Shown: one piece after another, positions 37,061 through 47,511 of the stretch | How positions within the stretch are numbered: the stretch's first letter is position 1 | Layout of the letters: every line of letters starts with the position of its first letter | Assembly (NCBI GenBank): GCA_002286855.1 | Contig: NRSV01000061.1 | Location: forward strand, 62,001 to 126,000 | DNA from: Bipolaris cookei | Lineage: Eukaryota > Ascomycota > Dothideomycetes > Pleosporales > Pleosporaceae | Reading direction: 5' to 3' | Length of the DNA: 64,000 bases | Notes under the pieces: generated by a model | Database searches by the model: none | Seen by the model: only the letters and a program-made list of their open reading frames with translations | What the model was told of the DNA's origin: nothing | Made by a program: the position numbers and the translations under genes

Positions 37061-38146
37061 CTAACACTGACGCACAAACAAGCCAATAGGGCTAGGATTC
37101 CAATCCTGAAAGTACTCAACCGCCAAATCACCTTCAGCACACATTTCGTACGCAATCGTCTGCCCCGCGGTACAATCCTGCGTTTCCACATACCACGAGC
37201 TGCCGGCAACAAGATCGAACCGTATGCTTGTACCCGTCTCATTTGGTCGATTATTCCACGTAGTAGCTTGAGACGCCGGGCTAGATAGGCGCGTAACGGT
37301 GCAATGCCCCGACCCGGAGATCGTGTAGTTAGAGGTCTCGAGGTCTTTCTTTTGGGGGAAGAGGAAGATGGTGGAGCATTTTTTGCCGGCGTAGGAGGTT
37401 GGAATGTCGAAGTTGAAGATGGTACAGGTGCGGGAGTTGATTTTGGCGTTGTATTGGGTGCCGTAGGCTGTGTCGGGGTGGTCGGCGTTTATGGGAACAA
37501 TGAGGTGGGGGTACTGGTATGCGCCATTGAGGTTCAAGGGGCAGACATCGGCGGGGGCAACGGGGTGGGAGGGTTGCGGGGTGGATGCGGGTGGGGGTGA
37601 AGGGGCGGGTGAGGGCTTGGATTCGGATGGGGGTGAAGGGGCGGGTGAGGGTGTGGATACGGACGGAGGTGAGGGGGCGGGTGAGGGTGTGGATGCGGGT
37701 TTGGTGCTGGCGCCGCAAGAGCCGGCTGCGGCGAGGGAGATCTTGACGCATTTTGTCTGGCCGGCGACGGGCTGGGAGTAGACGTTGTAGACGCCATTGT
37801 CGTTGACGGGGCAGGCGTAGAATGTGGCGGAGCCGTTGTAAGTGACGCTGCCGTCAGATCCAACTGCGAAGCCGGATGTGGGTGATGCACCGACGTCACA
37901 TTGGAATTGGGTCGTGGGAGGTGTCAGGATGCAGCCTCTTCCCTTGGAATCAGTAAAGCCGCCATTGCATAGGCAGTAGCAACCGGTGGGCAGGTTGTCA
38001 CCAATGCGGTTCTGGCCATCGCCGAGTTGGCCAAGGATACCTTGGGCACCGCCAGATGCTTTGAGCGTGTAGCACTGGGTATTGGAGCGAGCGACGAGGG
38101 CGTCAGCACCAAGGCCAAGTGCCAGAGTAACAAAGGCGTATCTCAT
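37061..38146 (-). CDS. Secreted PIR-like / But2-domain cell-surface protein
   Basis: Single exon, 361 residues. Signal peptide at 1-17 (MRYAFVTLALGLGADAL). Residues about 24-150 resemble the C-terminal module of PIR-type wall mannoproteins: CYTLKASGG, GQLGDGQNRIG, CYCLCNGG, and GRGCILTPPTTQFQCD. A linker of about 45 residues contains three tandem 12-residue units built on PSPAPSPP, encoded by 36-bp DNA repeats. Residues about 200-361 match the But2 C-terminal domain: CPLNLNGAYQYPHLIVP, DTAYGTQYNAKI, IFNFDIPTSYAGKKC, and WNNRPNETGT. But2 was named from a ubiquitin-like (Uba3)-binding protein in fission yeast, but most fungal copies are secreted, as here. The pairing suggests a wall-associated role; no enzyme activity is evident. 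A TATA box lies 82 bp upstream. Confidence 0.88.
   Translation of the reverse strand: MRYAFVTLALGLGADALVARSNTQCYTLKASGGAQGILGQLGDGQNRIGDNLPTGCYCLCNGGFTDSKGRGCILTPPTTQFQCDVGASPTSGFAVGSDGSVTYNGSATFYACPVNDNGVYNVYSQPVAGQTKCVKISLAAAGSCGASTKPASTPSPAPSPPSVSTPSPAPSPPSESKPSPAPSPPPASTPQPSHPVAPADVCPLNLNGAYQYPHLIVPINADHPDTAYGTQYNAKINSRTCTIFNFDIPTSYAGKKCSTIFLFPQKKDLETSNYTISGSGHCTVTRLSSPASQATTWNNRPNETGTSIRFDLVAGSSWYVETQDCTAGQTIAYEMCAEGDLAVEYFQDWNPSPIGLFVRQC
37585..37695 (-). repeat. 36-bp coding tandem repeat (PSPAPSPP units)
   Basis: About three copies inside the linker of the PIR-like/But2 gene, each encoding 12 residues, e.g. STPSPAPSPPSV. Copy number could vary between strains without a frameshift. 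Confidence 0.75.
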
Positions 38147-39891
38147 ACTGTATGATAGAACGAAGTTGTTATAGAGATTATATTATAGATGTCGAAAATA
38201 TCCATCAGGACGGGAAAACCGGGAGGTCTTTATACTTTTTAACTTCTCAGATAAAAGCATAACAGAACTCACAGAATACCTCCGATTTCTCCAGTAATAC
38301 GACTCTAGATACCCTGTTAGGGTCGTGGCGAGCGCTGGCTATCCACTACATCGGCAAATCGACGGTCGTGATGTCAGAATGTGTACCCTCGTACAAGCAT
38401 TTGGTGGATCTCGTGTCCGAGGTGGCAAGGATCCATGAAACCCAAGTAGCCGGCTTCGATAACGTGGCCGATGGATGCGGGCGGGAATGTTGCGGTCTTG
38501 AATAACGCAAACGACCGTTATTGGCTGTTGACAGTAAAAAGGTTTCCTGGGAGCCGTGTCTTTTGATGATCGACGGCCGGGTTCATAGGCTTTGTTGATC
38601 TGGAAAGTGGTCACAGATTCCCAAAGTTGCTATTCAGGATTTTTTTTTTGAGTAGATAGCTTCTATCAGCAAGACTCTAGACTATGCATGATGCTATATT
38701 AAGATGGAATCTTAAAGCAACCATTCACTCAGACACCACTGTGTTCCGATAGTAAGCAGGCCATCGTATACATCCATGCCGTAGGGCTGGTATTGTGGTA
38801 CGTGGTGGTCAGAAGTAAGATCCGGCGGCACTGTCGGAGTTGCTGTCACTTCTTACGGGAGAGCTATTGGCACTAACTTTGTCAATGAGCAGGAGACCAT
38901 TAGGTTTCCAAATACGGTACTTCACTGTTGCCGAGTGTTCCGTATGCCCAAAAATATATACACGATGACAAAATAAGCATTTCATGCAGAATATTCCGCG
39001 CCTGGTAATTGCTTAAAGTATTATGTGGGGCGGAAGGGTGGCGTGGCATTACACAAAGCCACACATTCGTAGTCCAAGCTGGTTGGGTATAGTCAGAAGA
39101 AGCGGTAAAAGGATGACGACTACACCAATCTAGGTATTAGATGCCAAACAATCACAGCCGGAAAGAGGGAGCGTATCAAAGGTAACAATGTTGACGGAGC
39201 CGTTCCGACACCAAGGCTTTTGGGTTCGTTCCGTGATAGTTTTGAGATTTTGAATTTGCTGTCGTAAAAGGCAGAGAAAGTTGTGAGGAGACACGCTTGT
39301 TGATCACGCGGTGCTAAATCTGCGCGTCACATCCCCCAAATAGATTGGAGACGGTTGTAAAGGTACCACCGTCTCGGTAAGGCTCAAGGCTTGCATTTAT
39401 CAGGCTAGAGCTTCCTATTAGACATGTAAATGAGCCACAGATTCTTTAGTGTTCGATCGATATGGGGTATAGCGTAGAAGAATTCACTAGTACGGCCTTT
39501 CAGACCCAGCCACCCGGATCAGCCCTTATAGCGGCCGAGAGCATATGCCGTTCTCACGAGCCTCGTAATACACTGGTAGGCTCAGAGTATTGATGACGGA
39601 TCAGCGCAGAGGCGATATGCTGGAAGAAGTGTATACAAAAGATTGTCTTCTCTCGTATCCGGTATACATCGGCTTTGGGCTTGATAGTTGTAGCCGGATG
39701 ATCGATCAGATGATATTTAACTTGGTGGTTGGGCGGACGATATAACGCGGGAACGACGAACCCAATAACATCTCAGGGCTGATACCTGAACTGTTGGTCA
39801 TGAATGTTCGTACGATCGTGGTGGAGATTGCTAGCACTATGAAAAAGCTTGAGTAGAGTAAGGCGGAAATACGGTCTTGACGGTCTGCATA
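38147..39891. other. Intergenic region up to the transposon remnant
   Basis: Promoter of the PIR-like/But2 gene at the left; a run of nine T near 38641. No gene identified in about 1.7 kb. Confidence 0.55.
38228..38234 (-). promoter_or_regulatory. TATA box of the PIR-like/But2 gene
   Basis: TATAAAG on the minus strand, 82 bp upstream of ATG 38146. Confidence 0.6.
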
Positions 39892-39937
39892 ACGTCAAGG
39901 ATCAGTAAGCTGAACGCCCCACCCAACCTGACGCGAC
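39892..39937 (+). repeat. Left terminal inverted repeat
   Basis: Starts ACGTCAAGGATCAGTAAGCT and ends CTGACGCGAC; 45 of 46 bases match the right repeat. Preceded by TA. Confidence 0.93.
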
Positions 39938-39956
39938 TCTCTCTACAACCCCCACC

Positions 39957-41163
39957 ATGCCACGACAACAACGCTCTATACAGACCTCTCGTGAAGGCAG
40001 AATAAGTCTTGCTATAGAATACTATAGTAATAATTTAAACCAGACTATCCACGCTCTTGCAAAAGCGTACAATGTGCCAAAATCAATACTATATGCCAGG
40101 GGATTGGCCCAGGTTGCCTTGTTCGAGGTCTTTGGGATGGCCACGGTTACGCCAAGAGTCCTATCGATAGACAAATAACTGCGCACGGACGAAAAGCGCC
40201 AACTGTACACGCGTTTTGCATACGCTACAGAGGCTCAATTTAGAAAATAAGAGCGGGAGGAGGTAAAGAATAGTTTAAAGAGTCATTTATATAGGCTTTA
40301 GGGTGTGCAAGTCTATAAGAGCTAAGATCGATTTTGTCCGTTAGTAATAGGTTGATTGATTGATGATTGATACGCGCCTCCACGGTACCCAACCACGATC
40401 AGAGACAGTCTCTGTTAACCGCAAGCTACAACCTATTGAGGAGCAGTCTCTCGTACAGTGGATTCTAGCCCTTGTTCAACGTGGTTTTCCGCCCCATATT
40501 ATTGACATGCGACGAATGGCAGACGCGTTACTCGCCGCGCGTAGCCAAGATCCACCTCCACAACCTATAGGCAAGAAATGGGTGTCGCGCTTATCCAGAG
40601 CCAGTTGGAGCTTCAGACGAAGTGGAGTAGAAGGCTTAACAGCCAGCGCGCTCTTTCTGAGGATCCTATCGCGATTGCAGCCTGGTTTAAGCTAGTTGGG
40701 GAGACGCGCTATACGTACACTATCTCCATTACAGACAACTATAGATAACAACGCCGCAATACCGGTAGAAACACCGCATACAGTAGCCCAGCTTCAGCAG
40801 CAGGCAAAGCTTCTTCAGGAACGGCTGCATCGGCAATCACAAAGCCCAACAAGCCAGCTTTTACGCCAGGTTATTAAAGGCTGTTAAATAGCGATGCAGT
40901 CAGCAACTATACTTGCTGAAGAGAACAAGAAGCTACGTCAAGGCAGTGAGCGCCAGCGACGAAAGCAGGACCAGCGGCGTCAATATATTGCTTCTGGTGG
41001 AGTGCTCCAGGTGCAGCAGGCTCAGCAGCTCGCGGCACAGACAGAAAGAGTGGTTGGAGAGGCTGAACAGGGTGAGGGCAGTCAGCGGCGTCAGCGCGCG
41101 CCGCCAACGTGCACGAAGTGCCACGTTCAAGGACATACTTGCGCTTCGTGCAGAGCTAGATAA
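39957..41163 (+). pseudogene. Degraded pogo/Fot1-type transposase
   Basis: Starts at MPRQQRSIQTSREG with a helix-turn-helix segment (TIHALAKAYNVPKSILYAR). After an unrelated insert (about 40104-40370) the frame resumes with the CENP-B-type DNA-binding block (EEQSLVQWILALVQRGFPPH, RRMADALLAARSQDPPPQ, GKKWVSRL). A frameshift at about 40590 follows, then a jump around 40730 straight to the C-terminal tail (TVAQLQQQAKLLQERLHRQS, AEENKKLRQGSERQRRKQ), ending in a Cys/His cluster (CTKCHVQGHTCASC) and stop at 41163. The DDE residues are absent. Several stops sit where CAA or CAG would be expected (for instance after VIKGC), in keeping with C-to-T decay. The gene is described as found and cannot be functional. 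Confidence 0.85.
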
Positions 41164-41225
41164 CAAATCATATCTCTTAATTTTATCTTATTTTATTGCG
41201 TCGTTGTAGATCAATTGTGTAGAGC

Positions 41226-41271
41226 GTCGCGTCAGGTTGGGTGGGGCGTTCAGCTTACTGATCCTTAACGT
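41226..41271 (-). repeat. Right terminal inverted repeat
   Basis: Reverse complement of the left repeat with one difference at position 5 (T for C in the outward reading). Followed by TA. Confidence 0.93.
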
Positions 41272-41273
41272 TA

Positions 41274-42098
41274 TGTTTACACTATACGTCACGCGCTTGT
41301 CTTGATTGAGCCTAATTAATTGGACCATGGAGGCACGTCGCTCAGCCGGAGTCTTCCGCCACTTTGGTATGTTACATTGTCATAGCAACGCTGTTATTCC
41401 CAAGATACGAGAAATTCTACATCGAGCAGATCTTGGGAGATTGCCCTTTCAGTGAGTTCTGGTTTATGTCCGGAAAAAGTACTAGTATCATTTCAGTAAC
41501 TACCACCCAGGTCTTTTTTACATTTACAGGGATGTTTGGGTCTCGTCGCCGCACTTCGTATTAGGAAACTTTATTATTACCTTTCTACTCCCAGAAAAAT
41601 TCCTGCAACTGGCAGATAGACTTTATGTATCTGAGCGTGTGTGCTAGTGCATCTGTATGTTTTGGTAAGCTGCTAGGGGCGACATTAGCCCTGCGGATGT
41701 TTCTCAGAGTAGCCTCTACTATATGACGGCTCACATTGGTGCCTATGACTTCTTCGACTCAGAGCTGTAGGTAGATGGTGACACTTCCCCCCTACACTTA
41801 CACGATCTGCATGGATGTGTGATATGCTCAAATAGGTATCGGCAGAGAAGCCAAGAACTAATATGTAAAAAAACGTCGAGGTAGGAATGAGCTAGAGGAA
41901 CGATTAATAGCATCATTAAATTGATTTCCATTACATTTTGCTGTGTTTCATCTCCATTTGCATGTGAATTACTATTGTGTATATCTGGATTCGAGACTTG
42001 CCCTGAAAGACTGTGATACTAAGGAGTGAAGCAACAAAAAAACAGAATCATACCAACTGCAACATATTCCTTCTCATATCACCTCCAAGTAGACACAT
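41274..42098. other. Intergenic region
   Basis: Unique-looking sequence between the transposon remnant and the NmrA-like gene stop; no gene seen. Confidence 0.5.
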
Positions 42099-43159
42099 CT
42101 ACGGCTTACCCTCCCAAGCCTTGGCAAGATACTCCTCCACACTCATAAACTTGTGGTCCGGAAACCTCTCATTCCACTCCGCACTCACATTCCACGACCC
42201 GTTCATAATCGCCTGAAAAAACATAACCACGAACGCCTTTGAATAAATATCCTGATCCTCTACTGGCATCGTCGGATGCGCAAATGGCGGAATCCAACTC
42301 GTCTTGATCTCTCCCTCCTTCACATCAGCACTAGACACCCGCTCAATCAACCACTCACCGCCCCGCAACTTCTTTCCCAGCGCAATAATCTCGTTAATAC
42401 TAGTACGACACCCCCTTATGCCACCAATCTTCGGCCAAGGCCTCTCCGTATCCGCAAGCGCCTTCGCAAGAATCGCTGCATCGTCCTGCATGGCCGTCAG
42501 CACAATCGGCTGATCTCCCTCATCCAGCACCATCGCGCGCCTGTTCTCGAAATCGATGAAGAAAGGCCAGGTGATGAGATCGCGCTCGAGCGGGTACGGA
42601 TGCGCAAAGTAATCCATGAAGATGCTTGGTTGGAAGAAACAATACTGCATGCCGTTTAGCTCGCCTTTCGCATCTAGGTCTTCTAGGTAGCTACGGATGT
42701 AGTCTTTGTCTACGTAGCTGGGTACGCCGCTGTTGCTGGCAATGCTCCATTCTGAGGGGGCAAAGCGGGATACCCCTGCTGCGATGCTGGCGTGGATGAG
42801 GTTCTTCTGTCCGATGTTGTCGACGTCGAGGTGCACGACGAAGAAGGAGAGGACGGTATGGAATCCACGGAGGGCTGTTGTTAGGGCATCGCGGGAGGTG
42901 TAGTCGACCTGAAGGTAGGAGACTCTAGGGGAGGGGTGTGGCTTTGAGGGGGCGGAGCGCGTGAAGATTGTGATGTCGTGTTGGTTGGAGGCGATTGTTT
43001 CTTTGAGCATGCAGGTTGCGACGTCTGGTGGTGCAAGACGTTAGTACAATGTAATTCATTTCACAATGATGTAATAGTTGCAATATGCAAGTGGGATATT
43101 TTGGACATGGGTAGAGAAAGCATACTTCCTGTGCCCCCAGCTACCGCAATTTTGACCAT
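42099..43159 (-). CDS. NmrA-like / isoflavone reductase-like NAD(P)-binding protein
   Basis: Exon 1 is only 34 bases (43159-43126) and exon 2 runs 43024-42099, with a 101-bp intron; 319 residues in all. The intron splits the nucleotide-binding motif AGGTGNVA, and joining the exons restores it, which strongly supports the model. Further family features are SRFAPSEWS after the fourth strand and a C-terminal substrate lobe ending KFMSVEEYLAKAW. Members are either oxidoreductases acting on aromatic compounds or redox sensors such as NmrA, which represses nitrogen-regulated transcription through AreA. There is no conserved catalytic Lys that I can place with confidence, so enzyme and regulator both remain possible. 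A 33-bp minisatellite lies about 125 bp before the start codon. Confidence 0.88.
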
Positions 43160-43894
43160 AATTGTTTTGTGATTCAATACCAAATATTACCAAGGGAAAG
43201 ACGTGTTTCTTGAAAGATACTTTAAAAGAATCTCGCAAGTCTTTGGACATACTATATTTATTTGTCATACAGTTGTGGGGCCAAAGGTGGAGAAAGCAGG
43301 TTACTTGGTGGTACGATAGGTGGAAAAAGCAGGTTACTTGGTGGTACGAAAGGTGGAGAAAGCAGGTTACGCCCAGTATAATGGTGGGTAAGATCTGCAA
43401 TACTCGGATTTAGTCGGCTTCAAGATATGAGTAGGTAGGCGGAGAAATGCTTTGTGCCTGGCAGTTGTCGCCTCTACAGCACCCGCAGCATAAGTAAGGC
43501 GAGATAGACATGCCGTCGATTTATGTTCTAATTACAACTGCTTTGCTGAACTCATATGTGTTCCCATAAAGGGGGCTGTGCTAGAGTAACGCTCAGCGGC
43601 TATTTAGGATGCGATTTGGGGGCCAAAGATTATGATCCCACCTTTGCCGAAGCCAATGCGTATAGCATACACTATCACATGAATTGGAACCGATCGTTGG
43701 CATACAAAGACCGGTAAGGCCGATTGGAGGATATCTATAATCATCTCTAAGAATACGCATCGCAACTCTCATGGATAAAAACAGGATGCAGTGACTAGTG
43801 ATAGACTAGAAATGAACAAAAGCTGACACGTCAAATGCCAAATGGGTATATGCCAATGCAAATAAAGAGAGATTTCACTGTAACTTTACCACCC
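43160..43894. other. Upstream region of the NmrA-like gene, with minisatellite
   Basis: Contains the 33-bp tandem repeat at 43285-43370 and otherwise no recognisable gene. The right part is the 3' flank of the next minus-strand gene. Confidence 0.55.
43285..43370. repeat. 33-bp minisatellite, 2.6 copies
   Basis: Copies at 43285-43317, 43318-43350 and partial 43351-43370, beginning AGGTGGAGAAAGCAGGTTAC; copy 2 has one A for G in the shared core. The period is a multiple of three. Confidence 0.93.
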
Positions 43895-45242
43895 TCATGT
43901 CTCGATGAGAGGAACTTCAGGTAATGGCTTCTCGGGGAGGGGTTTGCTCGGCAAAGGCTTCATCGCCTCCTCGTACGCTGGTGGTCGTGATGAACTGCCG
44001 CCTTCCTCTGGATCGTCGGTGTACCTGGCTTCTCCATGCAACAAAGCACCCTCCTCTTCGGCTATCCTTTCTCTCCTCATGTTCTCCCACACGTCCTCCA
44101 TGCCATCCCACTTCATAAGTTCGCGTTGTGCCATAATCCACCTGAAAAGTTTGTAGATACCAAATAGCGCAAGAAGGCCAGCAACAACGCTGAAGAAAAT
44201 GATCCAGAACAAGTCCCAGAACTGCCAGTGCACGAGTTCACCAAACATATCACGCAGAGTGCCTGTCTTTCCATAGCGACCCCATTCTTCTTTGTGGTAT
44301 AAGAAGCGGCTTCCCTCTACTTGCCAGACGTCGTTTCCGAGGAAATGGCTGATTCTGCCCCATAGCGACAAGGGTCTGTTTTCTGGAAAGGTATATGCTC
44401 GAGCTACGAGGCGCATGTCGACGATTTGGTATTCGTATCTCTTGTCTTCAGTATCTGATTGGCCATTGAATGGATCAGCAGCATTGTTCCCTCCGCCACC
44501 ATTGCTCTTTCTCATTTTCAGCGGCGTTCCTTTGACCAGCATCCAGAGCATCTTTTGCTTGGGATCATCATATTTCCAGAGTGGATCATCGGGATACCTT
44601 GACCTTCCAATAGCATCTAGTGAAACGTTCCAGTATTCGGCATGGTCTTGCTCGTCGTCGCTTTGGGACTGGGTTGATTCGGCAATGTAAAGATAATCAA
44701 ATTCCAGGCGTGTTTGCGGCCAAAGCGGAGTCCTTAAGCACCATTCAGCGGAGTCAAAGTCACGGGCCGGAGTGGTGCAATAAGGGCTTGAGCCTGTCAG
44801 GCCGCGGGACAGCTCTGCGTTGGAAAGATTGGTAGCGTATAGGGCGGTGTCGAAGCGCGAGGGTGTAGGTATGGTTGGTAAAGGGTATAGCGGACGGTTG
44901 TTGAGCAAAATGGTGCGATTGTCGTGAGTGAGGGTGACATTTAACAACTGAAACGTCAGTACGTGTACGCCATGTCCAGCAACAGCACCAACAACATACC
45001 AGTAGGTAGTCGGCCTTTTCGACCGTCTCCTGTTCCGGGAGGGCAAAAGGGCAGTCAATGCATTTGATCTTCGCAATATATGACGATCCAGGAACTACTG
45101 CCGTGACGTCGGCGATGGGTTGCGCACACTCCTTCACGTTGCCTGTCTCCTCCGGGTCATGGCAATCAAGCGCATTCGGAATATCGCTGCCACGAACTAA
45201 CTGCAAGAAGGTAGCAAAAAGAGGCACACCAAGCAAGCGCAT
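43895..45242 (-). CDS. Type I membrane protein with PPxY cytosolic tail, function unknown
   Basis: Exons 45242-45000 and 44947-43895 (52-bp intron, phase 0) give 431 residues. The start at 45242 gives a signal peptide (MRLLGVPLFATFLQLVRG); a Met 15 codons upstream is in frame but would bury it. The luminal part (about 19-320) has cysteine pairs (CIDCPF; YCTTPARDFDSAEWC) and several N-glycosylation sequons (NVT, NRT, NVS). One membrane helix follows (about 325-348, WIIFFSVVAGLLALFGIYKLF). The 80-residue cytosolic tail ends in Pro-rich repeats (KPLPSKPLPEKPLPEVP) and contains PPAY at residues 403-406, a consensus ligand for WW domains of Rsp5/NEDD4-type ubiquitin ligases. A role as a ligase adaptor or sorted cargo is inference. 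It looks like a conserved filamentous-fungal protein, but I cannot name the family. Confidence 0.85.
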
Positions 45243-47511
45243 GGCGGGCGGGTCGTGGTGAATGACGGAGGTGTGGTGTCCACCCATCCATCATCCACCG
45301 GGTCCTCGGCTTCGCCTGTCAGGGGCGGGCCGCAGTCGCGAGGCGCACATGTGGGGCGAGCCTAGCTAGCCTGACAAGACCACTGCCGCGACTTATTATT
45401 ATTATTTGTTAGAATTAGGTCCCTCTAGTAGTATGACTACTATAGGTAACTAAGTAGGAGTGGCAAGGTGGGTAGTTCTAACGTCTACTATTCGGCATAT
45501 CCACTGTGTTGTTGTCTATCTACTACGCGTACGCGGCAACGTGTATTGTGTGCACGCCATTCTCTCGCCCAGGCTCTGAACTTTCTTCTACCAACCTGGA
45601 CTGGACTCGCATATTCTCAACATTATTATTGTTGTTGTGGTTAACGTCCTGTCTCAGCCCCAAGGCTATACAAGAGGTGCAAGCTGGTAAGACCTACAAG
45701 TATCTACGTAGTTACATTCAATTTGGTGTAGATCGGGGTAGGAGGTTGTCTAAATACATGTGAGGCTCGTAGCCTGCTACCGCGATTTAGTATTGGTATT
45801 AGAAGGTTACATGGCTCATGTATTCCGGGAATCCAATTACGACATATATCTCATGTTCATGATATACAAGCAGAATGCCTATCGGTTTGAACGTTGGACA
45901 CCTACCATGCACTGATCACGTGACATATGACAGATTCGTAACACAACTCCAGAATCATATGCACGATAATGGAGATCGACACTTCTTTCTATTACCGTTT
46001 GTGCAACGCACTGAAAGCTAAGAATAACTCCCGCAAGCTACGTTTCCCACGATATTTGATGGCATCTAGGCTTGATTTAGGTTGGTCGGTATTAATGTTA
46101 GTGGTAGAGTGATGGTATAGCTGATGTCTACATCAAGCCAACCTCGATGTGGCCGAGGTTATGTACGACGGACTCCGGATACCCTGGTTCTAAAAGCAAT
46201 GCACTTCCCCAGTCGATAGTCGGCTTAATATGTTGCTCTGATTTTGAAGATAAGATAAAAACCCTTGAACTTCATAAAGTCTTATCGAGCAGAATACTCT
46301 GTTTTTGTTGAAAATACTCCGATCACATGTCATGAGGACGCTAGGTCACATGACTTGGCGCCGCCCTATATCAGCCGAGCTATACATAGTTAGCAATCTA
46401 CACACTCAACAACCACTTTTAGCCCCAGCAGAACCATCCATTACATATTCATACTATGGCAAAGGATTTAATTCTAACAGCTCACTAAATGAGTAGCAGT
46501 TGAGCGTATTCAAGACCTACAACACACCACCAGGTCATGGAGATATTCCGTCAAACGCAATAGATTTAATACGCTAGATATAGCATTCACCACCACTTAT
46601 CGCCAAAAGCTACCTCCTTTTGAACAACAGGACAGCAGAAAAGCTCGACATACTGAAAGAGGTTGTCACGAAGTCCATTATGACTGCAATCGATCATATA
46701 CCGTAGCGAGCCGATTTCCAGTGTTAAGCTTCTATTGAGGGCCAAACGAGATTTGCTGGTTCGGGAACATAGGATCCACGCAATCCCATCTTTTGATTTT
46801 TCATGTCGATCTTGCGCTTTTGAGAAGTTCAATCTATCATTTCGCGGTTGCGTAAAGGACACTATCCGCATATTTTGTTTGAGGCTATTGGGTATCAAGA
46901 CCCTTAAGCATGTAAATGAGTTGGCTATATTCATATACGGAATATTATAGTTGCGGGAAGCATTGCAATTCATAGATGCGCTGCAAGATAGATGCATCGA
47001 GGACGAAGATGTTTGCTCATGTTCCATTGTAGAAGATCGAGAGTGTGGGGATTTAGCTGTAATAGTTACGACTGAAGGGGGGGAATGGTATTTCGTAATG
47101 AACTCGTACAAATTTGTAAGTGTATTTGCTGATTCTAGAGTGGTGGGTCACAAAATGAAGTCAATATAATATTTTGCTAGTCATCTGCTGCTGTAACTGC
47201 TCGTATGAGGCTGCCAGCTTCCATGACACCGTCTTCCCAGAGCAGACTGTGGCTATTCAACCCTAAAGCATTCGGTTCCAACGCTAAACTTTGACCTTGA
47301 TGCCATTGTACATTCATCTAGTTCAACCTGCTCTTTGCGATTTGCTGGGCCCGCACCGCCGCTAGACCCTATGACGTCACTCTATGAGATCACAGCACGC
47401 AACGACATAAAACAAGCAGCTCATCCTCATTCTTTCGAAGCCAAAGTCTCTTTTATAAACAAGCTTCAGTGTGATACACTAAAAAATCGACTTTTCCAAA
47501 AACTGCCCACA
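45243..47511. other. Gene-poor intergenic region
   Basis: 2.3 kb. Holds one doubtful degraded frame at 46735-47169 (listed separately) and the promoter of the gene at 47512. Nothing else seen. Confidence 0.5.
46735..47169 (+). pseudogene. Possible degraded coding sequence with one in-frame TAG
   Basis: A plus-strand frame stays open for 144 codons except for a TAG at 46948-46950 (a CAG-to-TAG change would explain it). The reading (LVREHRIHAIPSFDFSCRSC, REALQFIDALQDRCIEDED, GGEWYFVMNSYKFVSVF) looks protein-like, but I recognise no family and there is no clear start. The opposite strand is also open across most of it, so this could be chance. Confidence 0.25.

Larger units (their letters stand above)
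39892..41271 (+). mobile_element. Non-autonomous pogo/Fot1-type DNA transposon (internal deletion)
   Basis: A 1380-bp element with 46-bp terminal inverted repeats differing at a single base, flanked on both sides by TA (39890-39891 and 41272-41273), the target duplication of Tc1/mariner-pogo elements. Inside is a transposase gene that keeps the DNA-binding N-terminus and the C-terminal tail but has lost the DDE catalytic core. Full-length relatives in filamentous ascomycetes are around 1.8-2 kb. The copy cannot make transposase, but its ends look intact, so it could be moved by a related full-length element. Confidence 0.9.

Noticed and set aside
43285..43370. CRISPR-like direct repeats
   Set aside because: The copies are contiguous with no spacers and the organism is a fungus; this is a minisatellite.
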